DNA from: Ferrigenium kumadai
Lineage (GTDB): Bacteria; Pseudomonadota; Gammaproteobacteria; Burkholderiales; Gallionellaceae
Assembly (NCBI RefSeq): GCF_018324385.1
Contig: NZ_AP019536.1
Span: 496,001-560,000 of the forward strand
Reading direction: 5' to 3'
DNA length: 64,000 bases
A model generated the notes under the pieces. It was given only the letters and a program-made list of their open reading frames with translations. It ran no database searches and was not told where the DNA came from. Each line of letters opens with the position of its first letter. The first letter of the stretch is position 1. The position numbers and the translations under genes are program-made. This document shows, in pieces, positions 8,777 to 17,800 of the stretch.

Positions 8777-9549
8777 GCCGGCTGCACCAGGTGTAGCGCC
8801 GTCCCGATCCCTTCCTGGATGAGCCTGTCCAGCAGGGGGACGAAATAGGGCATGGATAGCACCAGCACGAAAAAACCGATGGACAGCGTGATGGGGAAAC
8901 CCACTGCAAACAGGTTGAGTTGCGGTGCGGCGCGGGTCAGTATCCCCAAGGCGATGTTGGCGATCAGCAGCGCAGCCAGGATGGGCAGCGAGATTTGCAG
9001 GGCATAGGCAAAGATGCTTCCTCCCCAGCTGGCTACTCCGTGCAACCCCTGAGTGGACATCATGTCGCCGACCGGCAGCGTCCGGAAGCTTTCCGCCAAT
9101 GCGGAAAGCAGATAAAGGTGCCCATTCAGTACCAGGAAGGCCAGCGCTGCGATCATCCCCCAAAATTGCGCGATGACCGGCGTGCTAGACGCGTTGATCG
9201 GGTCATAGAAAGTTGCGAACCCCAGACCCATCTGCAAACCGGCCAGTTCGCCAGCCATCTCCACGGCAGTGAAAACCAGGCGGATGGTGAAGCCCATCGC
9301 CACCCCGATGATGATCTGCTGGACCATGATCAGCAATCCCTGCGGCGAACCGACGGATACCGGCGGCATTGCGTCTATGGTCGGGGCGATGATGATGGCG
9401 AGCAGGACCGAGAGGCCGATCTTGACCCGCGCCGGCACTTGCTTGTTGCCGAGCACCGGTGAGCTGGCGATCATGGCCAGGATGCGCGTCAGGGGAAAGA
9501 TCAGTGCGGCGAGCCAGGCATCCAGTTGCGCGCTGGTGAAGCTGACCAT
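8767..9549 (-). CDS. fliR: Flagellar type III export gate protein FliR
   Basis: FliR is an inner-membrane component of the export gate (FliP5-FliQ4-FliR1). The product (260 residues from the start at 9549) is highly hydrophobic with about six membrane helices and shows FTSAQLDAWLAALIFPLTRI at the N-terminus, VRLVFTAVEMAGELAGLQMG-like cytoplasmic segment and GFFVLVLSMPYF near the end. I place the start at 9549, where ATG overlaps the fliQ stop (TAATG); the frame is open upstream within fliQ but that part is not FliR-like. It is the last gene of the fliF-to-fliR operon. Confidence 0.96.
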   Translation of the reverse strand: MVSFTSAQLDAWLAALIFPLTRILAMIASSPVLGNKQVPARVKIGLSVLLAIIIAPTIDAMPPVSVGSPQGLLIMVQQIIIGVAMGFTIRLVFTAVEMAGELAGLQMGLGFATFYDPINASSTPVIAQFWGMIAALAFLVLNGHLYLLSALAESFRTLPVGDMMSTQGLHGVASWGGSIFAYALQISLPILAALLIANIALGILTRAAPQLNLFAVGFPITLSIGFFVLVLSMPYFVPLLDRLIQEGIGTALHLVQPAQR

Positions 9550-9818
9550 TATCCGATCATCCAGGGGATGTTGCCGAACAAGCGCTGGATGTAATCGACC
9601 ATCATGTTGACCATCCACGGCCCCGTCATGATCAGCACCGCAAACATCCCCAGCAATTTGGGGATGAAGGACAGGGTCATTTCATTGATCTGGGTCGCGG
9701 CCTGGAAGATGCTGACCACCAGGCCGATGACCAGCGCGGTCAGCAGCATGGGGGCGGCGATCATCAGGGTCATTTCGATGGCCTGTTGCCCGATGGTGAC
9801 GACGGTTTCCGGAGTCAT
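9549..9818 (-). CDS. fliQ: Flagellar type III export gate protein FliQ
   Basis: FliQ is the small export-gate subunit, two membrane helices linked by a cytoplasmic loop. The 89 residues begin with [20 protein letters not shown] and contain [20 protein letters not shown], the most conserved family stretch. It overlaps fliP by four bases (ATGA at 9815-9818) and fliR by one base, so gate components are translationally coupled and probably made in fixed ratio. Confidence 0.97.
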   Translation of the reverse strand: MTPETVVTIGQQAIEMTLMIAAPMLLTALVIGLVVSIFQAATQINEMTLSFIPKLLGMFAVLIMTGPWMVNMMVDYIQRLFGNIPWMIG

Positions 9819-10567
9819 GTGTAGAAGCTCTGCGCGAGTGACCCGATCAGCAGGTTCCAGCCATCGGCCAGCACGAACAGCATGATCTTGAAGGGCAGCG
9901 AGATGATCGCCGGCGACACCATCATCATACCCATGGACATCAGCACACTGGCGACCACCATATCGATGATGAGGAAGGGGATGAACACCACGAAACCGAT
10001 CTGGAACGCGGTCTTGAGCTCGCTGGTGACATAGGCCGGCACCAGGATGCGCAGCGGCACCTGATCGGCGCTTTGCAGCGGCTCGCTGTTGGATATCCTG
10101 ACGAACAGGGCGAGGTCCGTCTCGCGGGTCTGTCGCAGCATGAAGGTCTTCAGCGGCACGCTGCCCTTTTCGACGGCCTGGACGAAATCCAGCTTATTCT
10201 CGCTGTAAGGCAGATAGGCATCGGTGTAGATCTTGTCGAATACCGGCGACATCACGAAGAAGGTGAGGAACAAGGCCAGGCCGATCAGTACCTGATTGGG
10301 CGGCGAAGCGGGAGTGCCGATGGCCGAACGCAACAGGCTCAGCACGATGATGATGCGGGTGAAGCCGGTCATCATCAGCAGCACCGCGGGCAAAAAGCTC
10401 AGCGACGTGAGCATCAGCAGGGTCTGGATGCTCAGGCTGTAGGTCTGGCCGCCTCCCGGCGCGGGGGTGCTGGTGAAAGCGGGCAGACCGGTTTCCGCCC
10501 ATGCGGTTTGCGTAATGCCGAACAGTGCGAGCAGCAATAACAGCAGGCTAATGAAACTACGGTGCAT
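9815..10567 (-). CDS. fliP: Flagellar type III export gate protein FliP
   Basis: FliP forms the main ring of the export gate. From the ATG at 10567 it encodes 250 residues with a cleavable signal peptide ([17 protein letters not shown]), as in other FliP proteins, then [20 protein letters not shown] and [20 protein letters not shown], both strong family signatures, and the C-terminal [20 protein letters not shown]. The frame runs further upstream (to 10645) but this part overlaps fliO. The FliP start overlaps the fliO end by 11 bp. Confidence 0.97.
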   Translation of the reverse strand: MHRSFISLLLLLLALFGITQTAWAETGLPAFTSTPAPGGGQTYSLSIQTLLMLTSLSFLPAVLLMMTGFTRIIIVLSLLRSAIGTPASPPNQVLIGLALFLTFFVMSPVFDKIYTDAYLPYSENKLDFVQAVEKGSVPLKTFMLRQTRETDLALFVRISNSEPLQSADQVPLRILVPAYVTSELKTAFQIGFVVFIPFLIIDMVVASVLMSMGMMMVSPAIISLPFKIMLFVLADGWNLLIGSLAQSFYT

Positions 10568-11030
10568 TGCGTTTCCCTGAGGACAGCGAATTGAGAGCGG
10601 AAGACAGCACGGCAGCGAATTTGTTGCCGGCAAGCTGTGCATCATCCGGGGCGTTGTTCACGCTGCCGCCCTCCGGTTTCTGCAGGCTGTGCAGGGTGCG
10701 TATCTGATTGGGGCCTACGCCGACCACCAGCCAGGTATCGTTCACTTCGACCAGCACGATGCGTTCGCGTTGACCGATCGCGACGCCTCCCAAGACCTTG
10801 AGCTGGTTACCTTGCCCCTGTTGCACCATGTTCATGCGCTTGAGCAGCCAAGCGACCAGAACGATGGCAGCCAGCACCAGCAGCAGGCTGAAGATGATCT
10901 GCACGATGCTGCCGGAACTGACCGCGGGAGGAGGGGGTGTATAGGCGGGACGGGTGCCGTCTACGGCAGCCGCCAGCGTGGGAATCGCCAGCGCGACGGC
11001 GGCGATGGAAGTTCTGAATACGTCGCGCAT
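10557..11030 (-). CDS. fliO: Flagellar biosynthesis protein FliO
   Basis: FliO is a bitopic membrane protein that helps FliP assemble in the export gate. The 157-residue product begins with a hydrophobic signal-like segment, then a Pro-rich stretch, one clear membrane helix ([20 protein letters not shown], residues ~40-62) and a cytoplasmic domain with [20 protein letters not shown], the conserved FliO motif. The ATG at 11030 overlaps the fliN stop (TAATG). A much longer open frame upstream covers fliN in another phase and is not real. Confidence 0.93.
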   Translation of the reverse strand: MRDVFRTSIAAVALAIPTLAAAVDGTRPAYTPPPPAVSSGSIVQIIFSLLLVLAAIVLVAWLLKRMNMVQQGQGNQLKVLGGVAIGQRERIVLVEVNDTWLVVGVGPNQIRTLHSLQKPEGGSVNNAPDDAQLAGNKFAAVLSSALNSLSSGKRNAP

Positions 11031-11440
11031 TATCGGTTCAGGCGGCGCAGCCGTTCGGAGGGGGTGATGATGTCGGTCAGGCGGATACCGAGTTTGTCGT
11101 TCACCACCACGACTTCGCCCTGCGCGATCAGGAAGCCGTTGATCATCACGTCCAGCGGTTCGCCGGCCATGCCGGCCAGTTCGACGACCGAGCCTTGCGC
11201 CAGTTGCAGCAGGTTCTTGATCGGCATCTTGGTGCGTCCCAGTTCGACGGTCAGTTGTACCGGGATGTCCAGGATCATGTCGAGGTCGTTCTGGGATGTT
11301 GCGCCCCCCGCAGAACCGAATTGCTCGAACACATGCGGTTTGGCGGGTTCCGCGGCCGGGATGGCCGCAGCCTGTTCCGCCATTGCGGCGCCCCAATCGT
11401 CCGCGGAGATTTCATCGGAGGTGATCGTATCGTCAGGCAT
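11030..11440 (-). CDS. fliN: Flagellar motor switch protein FliN
   Basis: FliN is part of the C-ring of the rotor, with FliM and FliG, and also docks the FliH-FliI export ATPase. The 136-residue protein has a variable N-terminus, then a SpoA domain from ~residue 50 with DMILDIPVQLTVELGRTKMP, SVVELAGMAGEPLDVMINGF and GEVVVVNDKLGIRLTDI. It overlaps fliM by 8 bp at its start. No CheC-like or other extra domain is present. Confidence 0.97.
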   Translation of the reverse strand: MPDDTITSDEISADDWGAAMAEQAAAIPAAEPAKPHVFEQFGSAGGATSQNDLDMILDIPVQLTVELGRTKMPIKNLLQLAQGSVVELAGMAGEPLDVMINGFLIAQGEVVVVNDKLGIRLTDIITPSERLRRLNR

Positions 11441-12419
11441 GATTTTCTCCTTCGTGAGTCGAGAGCATTTTTTCGACTCTCAACGCGTATTGATTATTAA
11501 ATACCCCATATTTGCATTCCATCACGGGTATGCCATCTACCGAGGCGGTAATGGTCTCGCCGACTTCCAGCGGGATGACGTCGCCGGCACGCATCTTCAG
11601 TACTTGATCGAACGTCACATTGGCGTGGCCGAGCATGGCGACCAGTTCGATGGTGGCGGACTGCACCTGTTTGGACATCAGCTGCAACCAGCGTTGATCC
11701 ACCGCCAGATGGTCGCCCTGCATGGGGCTGTAGAGCAGATCCTTGACCGGCTCGAGCATCGAGTAGGGCATGCAGACGTGGAACGCGCCGCCGTTGCCGC
11801 CCAGTTCGATGTCGAAGGTGGTCACGATGACCACTTCGTTCGGGGTGGCGACGTTGGCGAACTGCGGATTCATTTCCGAACGCACGAACTCGAATTCCAG
11901 CGGGTGGACTGATTCCCAGGCTTTGCCATAAGTCTCGAACACCACTGCCAGCATCTTCTGGATGATGCGCTGCTCGGTCTGGGTGAATTCGCGGCCTTCC
12001 ACACGGGTGTGGAAACGCCCGTCCCCGCCGAACATGTTGTCCACCACCAGGAACACCAGGTTCGGGTCGAAGATGAACAGGCCGTTGCCGCGCAGCGGCT
12101 TGGCCTGAATGATGTTGAGGTTGGTGGGGACGTGCAGGTTTCGGATGAATTCGGCGAATTTCAGTACGCGCACCGGGCCGATGGAGATCTCCGGCGTGCG
12201 GCGGATGAAATTGAACAAACCGATGCGGAACAAGCGGGCAAAACGCTCGTTGATGATTTCCATGGTGGGCATGCGCCCACGCACGATGCGTTCTTGCGAA
12301 GCAAGGTTATACGGGCGAACTCCCTCCCCGGCATCCGGAGCCTCTTGCGGCTCATCGGATTCGCCGGTCACTCCCTTGAGCAGGGAGTCGACTTCGTCTT
12401 GTGAGAGGAATTCGCTCAT
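11433..12419 (-). CDS. fliM: Flagellar motor switch protein FliM
   Basis: FliM binds phosphorylated CheY and transmits the switch signal to FliG. The 328-residue product starts with SEFLSQDEVDSLLKG, the CheY-binding N-terminal peptide; the middle domain contains LASQERIVRGRMPTMEIINE and MFGGDGR-type motifs, and the C-terminal SpoA domain LGHANVTFDQVLKMRAGDVI. It follows fliL after five bases. The presence of the N-terminal peptide implies that a chemotaxis pathway exists elsewhere in the genome. Confidence 0.97.
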   Translation of the reverse strand: MSEFLSQDEVDSLLKGVTGESDEPQEAPDAGEGVRPYNLASQERIVRGRMPTMEIINERFARLFRIGLFNFIRRTPEISIGPVRVLKFAEFIRNLHVPTNLNIIQAKPLRGNGLFIFDPNLVFLVVDNMFGGDGRFHTRVEGREFTQTEQRIIQKMLAVVFETYGKAWESVHPLEFEFVRSEMNPQFANVATPNEVVIVTTFDIELGGNGGAFHVCMPYSMLEPVKDLLYSPMQGDHLAVDQRWLQLMSKQVQSATIELVAMLGHANVTFDQVLKMRAGDVIPLEVGETITASVDGIPVMECKYGVFNNQYALRVEKMLSTHEGENHA

Positions 12420-12424
12420 TTCGC

Positions 12425-13039
12425 CTATTGAATGATGAATGAGGTAAACAGCACTTCGGCGATACCGCCGATGGCTTTGGCCTCTGCCGGTGACGGGTTC
12501 GATGCGGCAACAGGCATCCCCGGCACTGCGGACACCGCTTCGGCAGCCGCCTCTTCGGTCGCTACGATTGCCGGCGCAACCTTGCGCAGGCCCAACACAT
12601 ATTCCACTTGCCCCTTGATTTGCTGGGCCAGCTTGTCCTTGCCCTCGAAGGTGGCGAGTTCGGAAGGCCGCTTGCTCTGCAGCACCATGTTCACGCGGTG
12701 CAGGATTTCCGGGTTATTGGCCTTGATCTTTTCTTCCAGCTCCGGCCGGCTCACCTTGAGCGAGATCGCGACTTGCAGGTAGCGGTCGCCGTCTTCGTGC
12801 ATCAGGTTGGCGGTAAATGTGCCCAGCTCGACGAATTTCGGCGGCACTTCTTCGATGTGTGCCGCGACTTCGGTGGCCTCGCCCTCTCTTGGCGGATGTG
12901 GCTTCAGCAACAAAAATGCAGCCGCCCCGCCACCTATCAGCAGCACCACGGCTGTGATAATGATGATGAGCATTTTCTTGCTCTTCTTCGGTGGCGCCTC
13001 AGCTTCTTGCGGGGCGGCTGGTTTTGCGGCTTTGGCCAT
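12425..13039 (-). CDS. fliL: Flagellar basal-body protein FliL
   Basis: FliL is an inner-membrane protein that surrounds or supports the stator units. A Lys-rich cytoplasmic head is followed by one membrane helix (MLIIIITAVVLLIGGGAAAF, residues ~23-45) and a periplasmic domain with FVELGTFTANLMHEDGDRYL, the family signature. At 204 residues it is longer than the usual ~155-180 because of an Ala/Pro-rich C-terminal extension with EEAAAEAVSAVPG. A 117-bp gap separates it from fliK upstream, in which I see no clear promoter. Confidence 0.93.
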   Translation of the reverse strand: MAKAAKPAAPQEAEAPPKKSKKMLIIIITAVVLLIGGGAAAFLLLKPHPPREGEATEVAAHIEEVPPKFVELGTFTANLMHEDGDRYLQVAISLKVSRPELEEKIKANNPEILHRVNMVLQSKRPSELATFEGKDKLAQQIKGQVEYVLGLRKVAPAIVATEEAAAEAVSAVPGMPVAASNPSPAEAKAIGGIAEVLFTSFIIQ

Positions 13040-13156
13040 GTTCGATTCCTTGTTGATGGTTGGATTATGGGAAAAAAACTGTGCGAATGATAACTCGATT
13101 AACGCCGGAATTCCCCATTAACTTAAGCTTTTGCCAACCTTCAGGATTGCAGGCGC

Positions 13157-14281
13157 TCAGGCGAAAGTGTCCACCATCCCGTTGTGGCGGCGCACAGTTG
13201 CGACCTGTGCGGCTGCCGTCGATGCTCCTTCCAATCGGGCGGCGCTTCCCCCGCCACCTTGCTGCGCTGCCGTGCCGGAACCCTGGCCCATGAAGCCTTG
13301 CGTATCGCGGTCGCGAGGCGCCTGGTCGCTGACGGTGGTATTGCCCAGCGTAATGCCGTTATCGGCCAGCATTTCACGGAGTTTAGGCAGGGCATTCTCC
13401 ACCGCCTCGCGTACAGCTCCATGCGGCGAGGTAAACAGGGCCGTGGCCTGGCTGTCGGAAATCTTCAACACCACATCCAGCGGGCCCAGATCCGGCGGAT
13501 TCAAGTGCAGCTCCGCAACCTGGTTTTGCTGGGTGCTCATCCAGGTGATCTTCTGCGAAAAATCGTCTGCCCAGCCGCTGTTGCCCAGAGGAGTGGCGAT
13601 GGTCTGCGGGTTATCGCCGACCTTGCCGGGCTGCATGTTGGGCATGGCGGCGGCCAGCACCGATGGCGCGATCGCCTGGGCCGCATTGGCCGGGGCTGGT
13701 GTCGTCAGGCTGACCGGCAACTCAGCCTGCTTAACCATATCCTTAACCAAGGCGTCCGGGGTGATTGGCTGGTTGGCTGCGGTCATATCCGTCTTGCCCA
13801 ATGACATGTTCGCCGGGCCACCCGGCTGTGCATCGCCGCGGGAAGCCGTTTTAATCATGGCGATGTCGGGCGTCGCCGTATTGTTCTTGCCGGTTGGCTG
13901 CAGCGCTGCATTGCCTGTCGCTTCCTGGGTGGCCGGGGTGCGTATCTCCTGAGGGATTTGCAGCAGCATGGCCATCACCGAGTTCGCCGCATCGCTCGGC
14001 GCACCGGCATCGGCGGTGATGGCTGCCGGATCTTGCGCATCCTTCTTGCCGTTCGCCGTTGCGTTGCTGTCCGCCGCGTTGGCGGCGATGGAGATTTGCG
14101 CAAGGTTCAGCAAGGCGGAGTCGGCTCCGCCGATCTGCCGCGCGAGCAAGGCTGCAAACGGGTCGGCACCCCCTGGACCTGCCGCAGTCTGGGCATCGTC
14201 AGGCGCACTGTTTGCCAGCGCCGTGTTCGTGATATTCCCGGCGGACTGGGGACTGTTGCTGGTGATCGGCAGGTTAGTCAT
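13157..14281 (-). CDS. fliK: Flagellar hook-length control protein FliK
   Basis: FliK measures hook length and switches the export apparatus from hook to filament substrates. The 374-residue protein is Ala/Asn/Gln-rich and low complexity in the N-terminal two thirds, as usual for the ruler part. The C-terminal switch domain is recognisable by QNQVAELHLNPPDLGPLDVV, ATALFTSPHGAVREAVENAL and LPKLREMLADNGITLGNTTV. It lies between fliJ and fliL, its canonical place. A second protein with this C-terminal domain is encoded at 21110-22135. Confidence 0.94.
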   Translation of the reverse strand: MTNLPITSNSPQSAGNITNTALANSAPDDAQTAAGPGGADPFAALLARQIGGADSALLNLAQISIAANAADSNATANGKKDAQDPAAITADAGAPSDAANSVMAMLLQIPQEIRTPATQEATGNAALQPTGKNNTATPDIAMIKTASRGDAQPGGPANMSLGKTDMTAANQPITPDALVKDMVKQAELPVSLTTPAPANAAQAIAPSVLAAAMPNMQPGKVGDNPQTIATPLGNSGWADDFSQKITWMSTQQNQVAELHLNPPDLGPLDVVLKISDSQATALFTSPHGAVREAVENALPKLREMLADNGITLGNTTVSDQAPRDRDTQGFMGQGSGTAAQQGGGGSAARLEGASTAAAQVATVRRHNGMVDTFA

Positions 14282-14296
14282 GGTGGTTCTCCTTCG

Positions 14297-14761
14297 TCAC
14301 TTGGTCTGGTTTCCCGGATTGTTCATCTTGTAGGCCGCCATCCTGCCGGTATGTTCATCCAGCATTTTCTGCTCGGCCTTCTCGGCGATTTTCTTCTGAG
14401 CCTCGAAGTGGCGTTGCTGCAGCGCGTCGAACGATTTCAGCTTGCGTTGCGTCGTGTCGAATTCCGTGCGGCCGATTTGCGTCGATATCTTGCTTTGCTC
14501 GACCACCTTGCGCTGATGGTTGATCGCTTCATCGAGCTTGTTGATGAAGTGCTGGAAATTGCGCAACTGCGCCGGATCCATGCCGCCAAGGGTGGCTTCC
14601 TGCAGGCGGTTCTGGTAGTCCTTGCGGTATTCCATCAAAGTATCCAGCTTTTGCTGCGCGCTCTGTTGCAACTGGTTCAACTGGCCAAGCTTGCGTGTCG
14701 CAGACTCGTTCTGGTGCTGCGTCAGGTCGATCAGGGGCTGCAAGGTGAATGGCTTGGTCAT
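14297..14761 (-). CDS. fliJ: Flagellar export chaperone FliJ
   Basis: FliJ is the central stalk-like coiled coil of the export ATPase and an escort for export chaperones. The 154-residue product is almost wholly helical and rich in Gln, Lys and Glu (LGQLNQLQQSAQQKLDTLME, EAINHQRKVVEQSKI), with no membrane segment or catalytic motif. Position directly after fliI (9-bp gap) supports the call because sequence conservation in this family is low. Confidence 0.9.
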   Translation of the reverse strand: MTKPFTLQPLIDLTQHQNESATRKLGQLNQLQQSAQQKLDTLMEYRKDYQNRLQEATLGGMDPAQLRNFQHFINKLDEAINHQRKVVEQSKISTQIGRTEFDTTQRKLKSFDALQQRHFEAQKKIAEKAEQKMLDEHTGRMAAYKMNNPGNQTK

Positions 14762-14770
14762 GATGTCCCG

Positions 14771-16183
14771 TTATGCTTCCGGCGCGAATAGCGCGCCAAG
14801 TTGTTCGATGCTGGACTGGTAGGTCTCGCGCTGGAACATGCCCTGTTTCAGGAACTGTTCCATTCTCGGGTAAATCCTGATGGCCTCGTCCAGCAGCGGA
14901 TCGCTGCCGCTGACATAGGCGCCGACGCTGATCAGGTCGCGGTTGCGTTGATAGTGGGCATACATGTGCTTGAAGCGCTGCACGATGGCCATGTGTTCCG
15001 GCGATGCCAGATGAGACATCACCCGGCTGATCGAGGCCTCGATGTCGATCGCCGGGTAATGCCCCTGTTCAACCAGTCGCCGCGACAACACGATGTGGCC
15101 GTCCAGAATGGCGCGTGCGCTGTCGGCGATCGGGTCCTGCTGGTCGTCGCCTTCAGTTAGCACGGTGTAGAAAGCGGTGATCGAGCCGCTGCCTTCCAGA
15201 CCGTTGCCGGCCCGTTCCACCAGTTGCGGTAGCTTGGCGAACACGGAAGGCGGATAACCCTTGGTTGCTGGCGGTTCACCGACAGCCAGCGCGATCTCGC
15301 GTTGCGCCATGGCGTAGCGGGTGAGCGAATCCATGATCAGCAGGACGTTCTTGCCCTGGTCGCGGAAATACTCGGCGATGGTGGTGGCATAGGCTGCGCC
15401 TTGCAGGCGCACCAGCGGCGAGGTGTCTGCCGGGGCGGCGACGACCACCGAGCGGGCCATGCCTTCCTTGCCGAGGATGTCGTTGATGAATTCCTTGACC
15501 TCGCGGCCGCGTTCGCCGATCAGGCCGACCACGGTGATGTCGGCATTGGTGTAGCGAGCCATCATGCCGAGCAGCACGCTCTTGCCGACGCCTGAGCCGG
15601 CGAACAGGCCCATGCGCTGGCCGCGGCCTACGGTCAGCATGCTGTTGATCGCGCGCACCCCGACATCCAGTGCGGTATCGATGGGCGCGCGCTCCAGCGG
15701 GTTGAACGGGCGGCTTTGCAATGGAGCCGATTCGGCCTCTACCAAAGGCCCGAGCTGGTCGAGCGGCTTGCCTGTGCCGTCCACCACGCGGCCCAGCAGC
15801 ATGTTGCCGACCGGCAGATGTTTGGCCAGGTCCGAGACCCGGCGGCGCGGCGCTTTGCGCTTGCTGTCCAGCGTCAGGTGGCGGGAAGGTTCGACCGGCG
15901 TCACGCGTGCGCCGGGCACCAGGCCGTACACGTCATGTTCCGGCATCAGGAACAGTCTTTCCCCGGCGAAGCCGACGACCTCGGCCTCGATCGTGTTGTT
16001 CGGCAGATGGATCGCGCAGGTGCTGCCGACGGGCATTTGCAGGCCGACCGCCTCCATCACCAGGCCGGTCACCTTGGTGAGATGGCCGCTGGTGGGCAGG
16101 GTGTTGCAGTCGGCGACATATTCCTTGCCGTCCTTGAGGAGGTTCTGCCACCTTGTGTTTGGGGATGGCATCAGGCTCGCCAT
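14771..16183 (-). CDS. fliI: Flagellum-specific ATP synthase FliI
   Basis: FliI is the hexameric ATPase of flagellar type III export, related to F1-beta. The 470-residue protein has the Walker A loop in [20 protein letters not shown], the [15 protein letters not shown] segment, Walker B in [20 protein letters not shown] and the [20 protein letters not shown] motif. I start at the ATG at 16183 (MASLMPSPN); the frame is open upstream but overlaps fliH in another phase. It overlaps the fliH end by 13 bp, consistent with coupled synthesis of the ATPase and its regulator. Confidence 0.97.
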   Translation of the reverse strand: MASLMPSPNTRWQNLLKDGKEYVADCNTLPTSGHLTKVTGLVMEAVGLQMPVGSTCAIHLPNNTIEAEVVGFAGERLFLMPEHDVYGLVPGARVTPVEPSRHLTLDSKRKAPRRRVSDLAKHLPVGNMLLGRVVDGTGKPLDQLGPLVEAESAPLQSRPFNPLERAPIDTALDVGVRAINSMLTVGRGQRMGLFAGSGVGKSVLLGMMARYTNADITVVGLIGERGREVKEFINDILGKEGMARSVVVAAPADTSPLVRLQGAAYATTIAEYFRDQGKNVLLIMDSLTRYAMAQREIALAVGEPPATKGYPPSVFAKLPQLVERAGNGLEGSGSITAFYTVLTEGDDQQDPIADSARAILDGHIVLSRRLVEQGHYPAIDIEASISRVMSHLASPEHMAIVQRFKHMYAHYQRNRDLISVGAYVSGSDPLLDEAIRIYPRMEQFLKQGMFQRETYQSSIEQLGALFAPEA

Positions 16184-16812
16184 GATTTGTCCTGCCCGAT
16201 CGATTCGACGATGCGCTTCCAGCGCGCTTCCGTGGTGCCGTCCACGCGGCTGTGCGCGGTTTCGACGCGGCATCCGCCGCGCTCGATCTTTGTATCGGTG
16301 AAGATCTTCCAGCCGGCGTGCGCCAGTTGCTCTCCCATGTGTTCTTGCACCAGTGCAGCATCGTCCGGATGCAGGATCAGATGGGCGTTCTGGTTGAAGT
16401 GCGGCAGGCCGCTGATCGCGTCGCTGACGATCTTCAGGATGACTTCCGGCTTGGTATGCAGCGTCTCGCGCACCATCTGGCGGGCGACTTCCAGCGACAG
16501 GTCGAGCAGCGACTGCGCCACCTGCTCATCCACTTCGTTGAGCGCGGTCTGCAGATTCTGCATCAGCGTGTGCATTTGAGCCGCTTCGTTGCGTGCCTGC
16601 TGGATGCCCTCGGCATAGCCCGCTTCGCGCCCCTGGGTATATCCTTCGTCATGGGCTTGCTGGCGGAGGTTCTCCAGTTCGGCGACGGTGGCGAGTGCGG
16701 CAGCTTGTTGCGCCTCTGCCTGTTTGTGGCCGGCATGCGGGTCGAACGAAGCCAGCTCCCAGCGCTCGAATGCGGTCAGTTGTTCCTTGGGGATGATGAC
16801 GCTGTTAGACAT
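16171..16812 (-). CDS. fliH: Flagellar export ATPase regulator FliH
   Basis: FliH is a dimer that anchors FliI to FliN at the C-ring and restrains its ATPase. The 213-residue product has an Ala/Gln/Glu-rich helical N-terminal half with Gly-spaced repeats ([20 protein letters not shown]; the GxxxG pattern is typical), and a C-terminal V/A-ATPase E-subunit-like domain with [20 protein letters not shown] and [20 protein letters not shown]. It lies between fliG and fliI and overlaps both. Confidence 0.95.
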   Translation of the reverse strand: MSNSVIIPKEQLTAFERWELASFDPHAGHKQAEAQQAAALATVAELENLRQQAHDEGYTQGREAGYAEGIQQARNEAAQMHTLMQNLQTALNEVDEQVAQSLLDLSLEVARQMVRETLHTKPEVILKIVSDAISGLPHFNQNAHLILHPDDAALVQEHMGEQLAHAGWKIFTDTKIERGGCRVETAHSRVDGTTEARWKRIVESIGQDKSWRA

Positions 16813-17800
16813 AAGCGTCCTCCTCGCCCTTGCTGCCTAGCGCGATCTGGCCTTCGTCGGCCAGGCGGCGCACGATCTTGAGGATTTCCTTCTGGTTGGC
16901 CTCGACTTCGCTGAGCTTGACCGGTCCCTTGGCTTCGAGGTCTTCGCGCATCATTTCGGAAGCGCGTTGCGACATGTTCTTGAAGATCTTTTCGCGTAAC
17001 TCTTCGCTGGCGCCCTTGAGCGCGACGATCAGGGACTCCGACTGGACTTCGCGCAAAACGAGCTGGATGCCGCGATCGTCGATATCCAGCATGTTTTCGA
17101 AGACGAACATCTTGTCCTCGATCTTCTGTGCCAGCTCCGGGTCGAAGTTGCGCACGTTTTCCATGACCTGGGATTCCAGTGTGCCGCCCAGATAATTGAG
17201 GATCTCAGCGGCGGCGCCGACACCGCCTTGCAGGCTCTTCTTGCCGGTTGCGCTGCCAGACATGAGTTTGCCCAGCACGTCGTTGAGTTCGCGCAGGGCC
17301 ACGGGCTGCACGCCGTCCAGCGTGGAAATGCGCAACAGCACATCGTTGCGGGTGCGCTCGGAGAACATCTTGAGGATGTCGGCTGCCTGGTCAGGCTCCA
17401 GGTGCACCAGGATGGTGGCGATGATCTGCGGATGCTCGTTGCCGATCATTTCCGCTACCGCACCCGGGTCCATCCACTTAAGGCTCTCGATGCCGCTGGT
17501 GTCGCTGTTGTGCATGATGCGGTCCAGCAAGCCGGCAGCCTTGTCATCGCCCAGTGCCTTGGTGAGCATGCTGCGGATGTAATCGTTCGAGTCCATGCCG
17601 ATGGTGGTCTTGCTCGACGCGGAAACCAGGAAGTCATGGAACACCTGGGCGATCTCTTCGCGGCTGAGATTTTTCAGCGTCATCATGGCCGCGCTGATCT
17701 TCTGCACCTCTTTGGGCTCGAGATACTTCAGCACTTCGGCGGCTTCGCTTTCGCCGAGCGTCATCAGGAAGATCGCGCTTTTTTCGACGCCGTTACTCAT
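16805..17800 (-). CDS. fliG: Flagellar motor switch protein FliG
   Basis: FliG is the rotor protein that interacts with the stator. The 331-residue product has SNGVEKSAIFLMTLGESEAA at the N-terminus, the middle-domain EHPQIIATILVHLEPDQAAD (EHPQ motif) and a C-terminal charged ridge around QLVLREVQSESLIVALKGAS. I use the ATG at 17800, which makes an ATGA overlap with the fliF stop; an in-frame ATG four codons earlier (17812) is less likely. FliG overlaps fliH by 8 bp. Confidence 0.97.
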   Translation of the reverse strand: MSNGVEKSAIFLMTLGESEAAEVLKYLEPKEVQKISAAMMTLKNLSREEIAQVFHDFLVSASSKTTIGMDSNDYIRSMLTKALGDDKAAGLLDRIMHNSDTSGIESLKWMDPGAVAEMIGNEHPQIIATILVHLEPDQAADILKMFSERTRNDVLLRISTLDGVQPVALRELNDVLGKLMSGSATGKKSLQGGVGAAAEILNYLGGTLESQVMENVRNFDPELAQKIEDKMFVFENMLDIDDRGIQLVLREVQSESLIVALKGASEELREKIFKNMSQRASEMMREDLEAKGPVKLSEVEANQKEILKIVRRLADEGQIALGSKGEEDAYV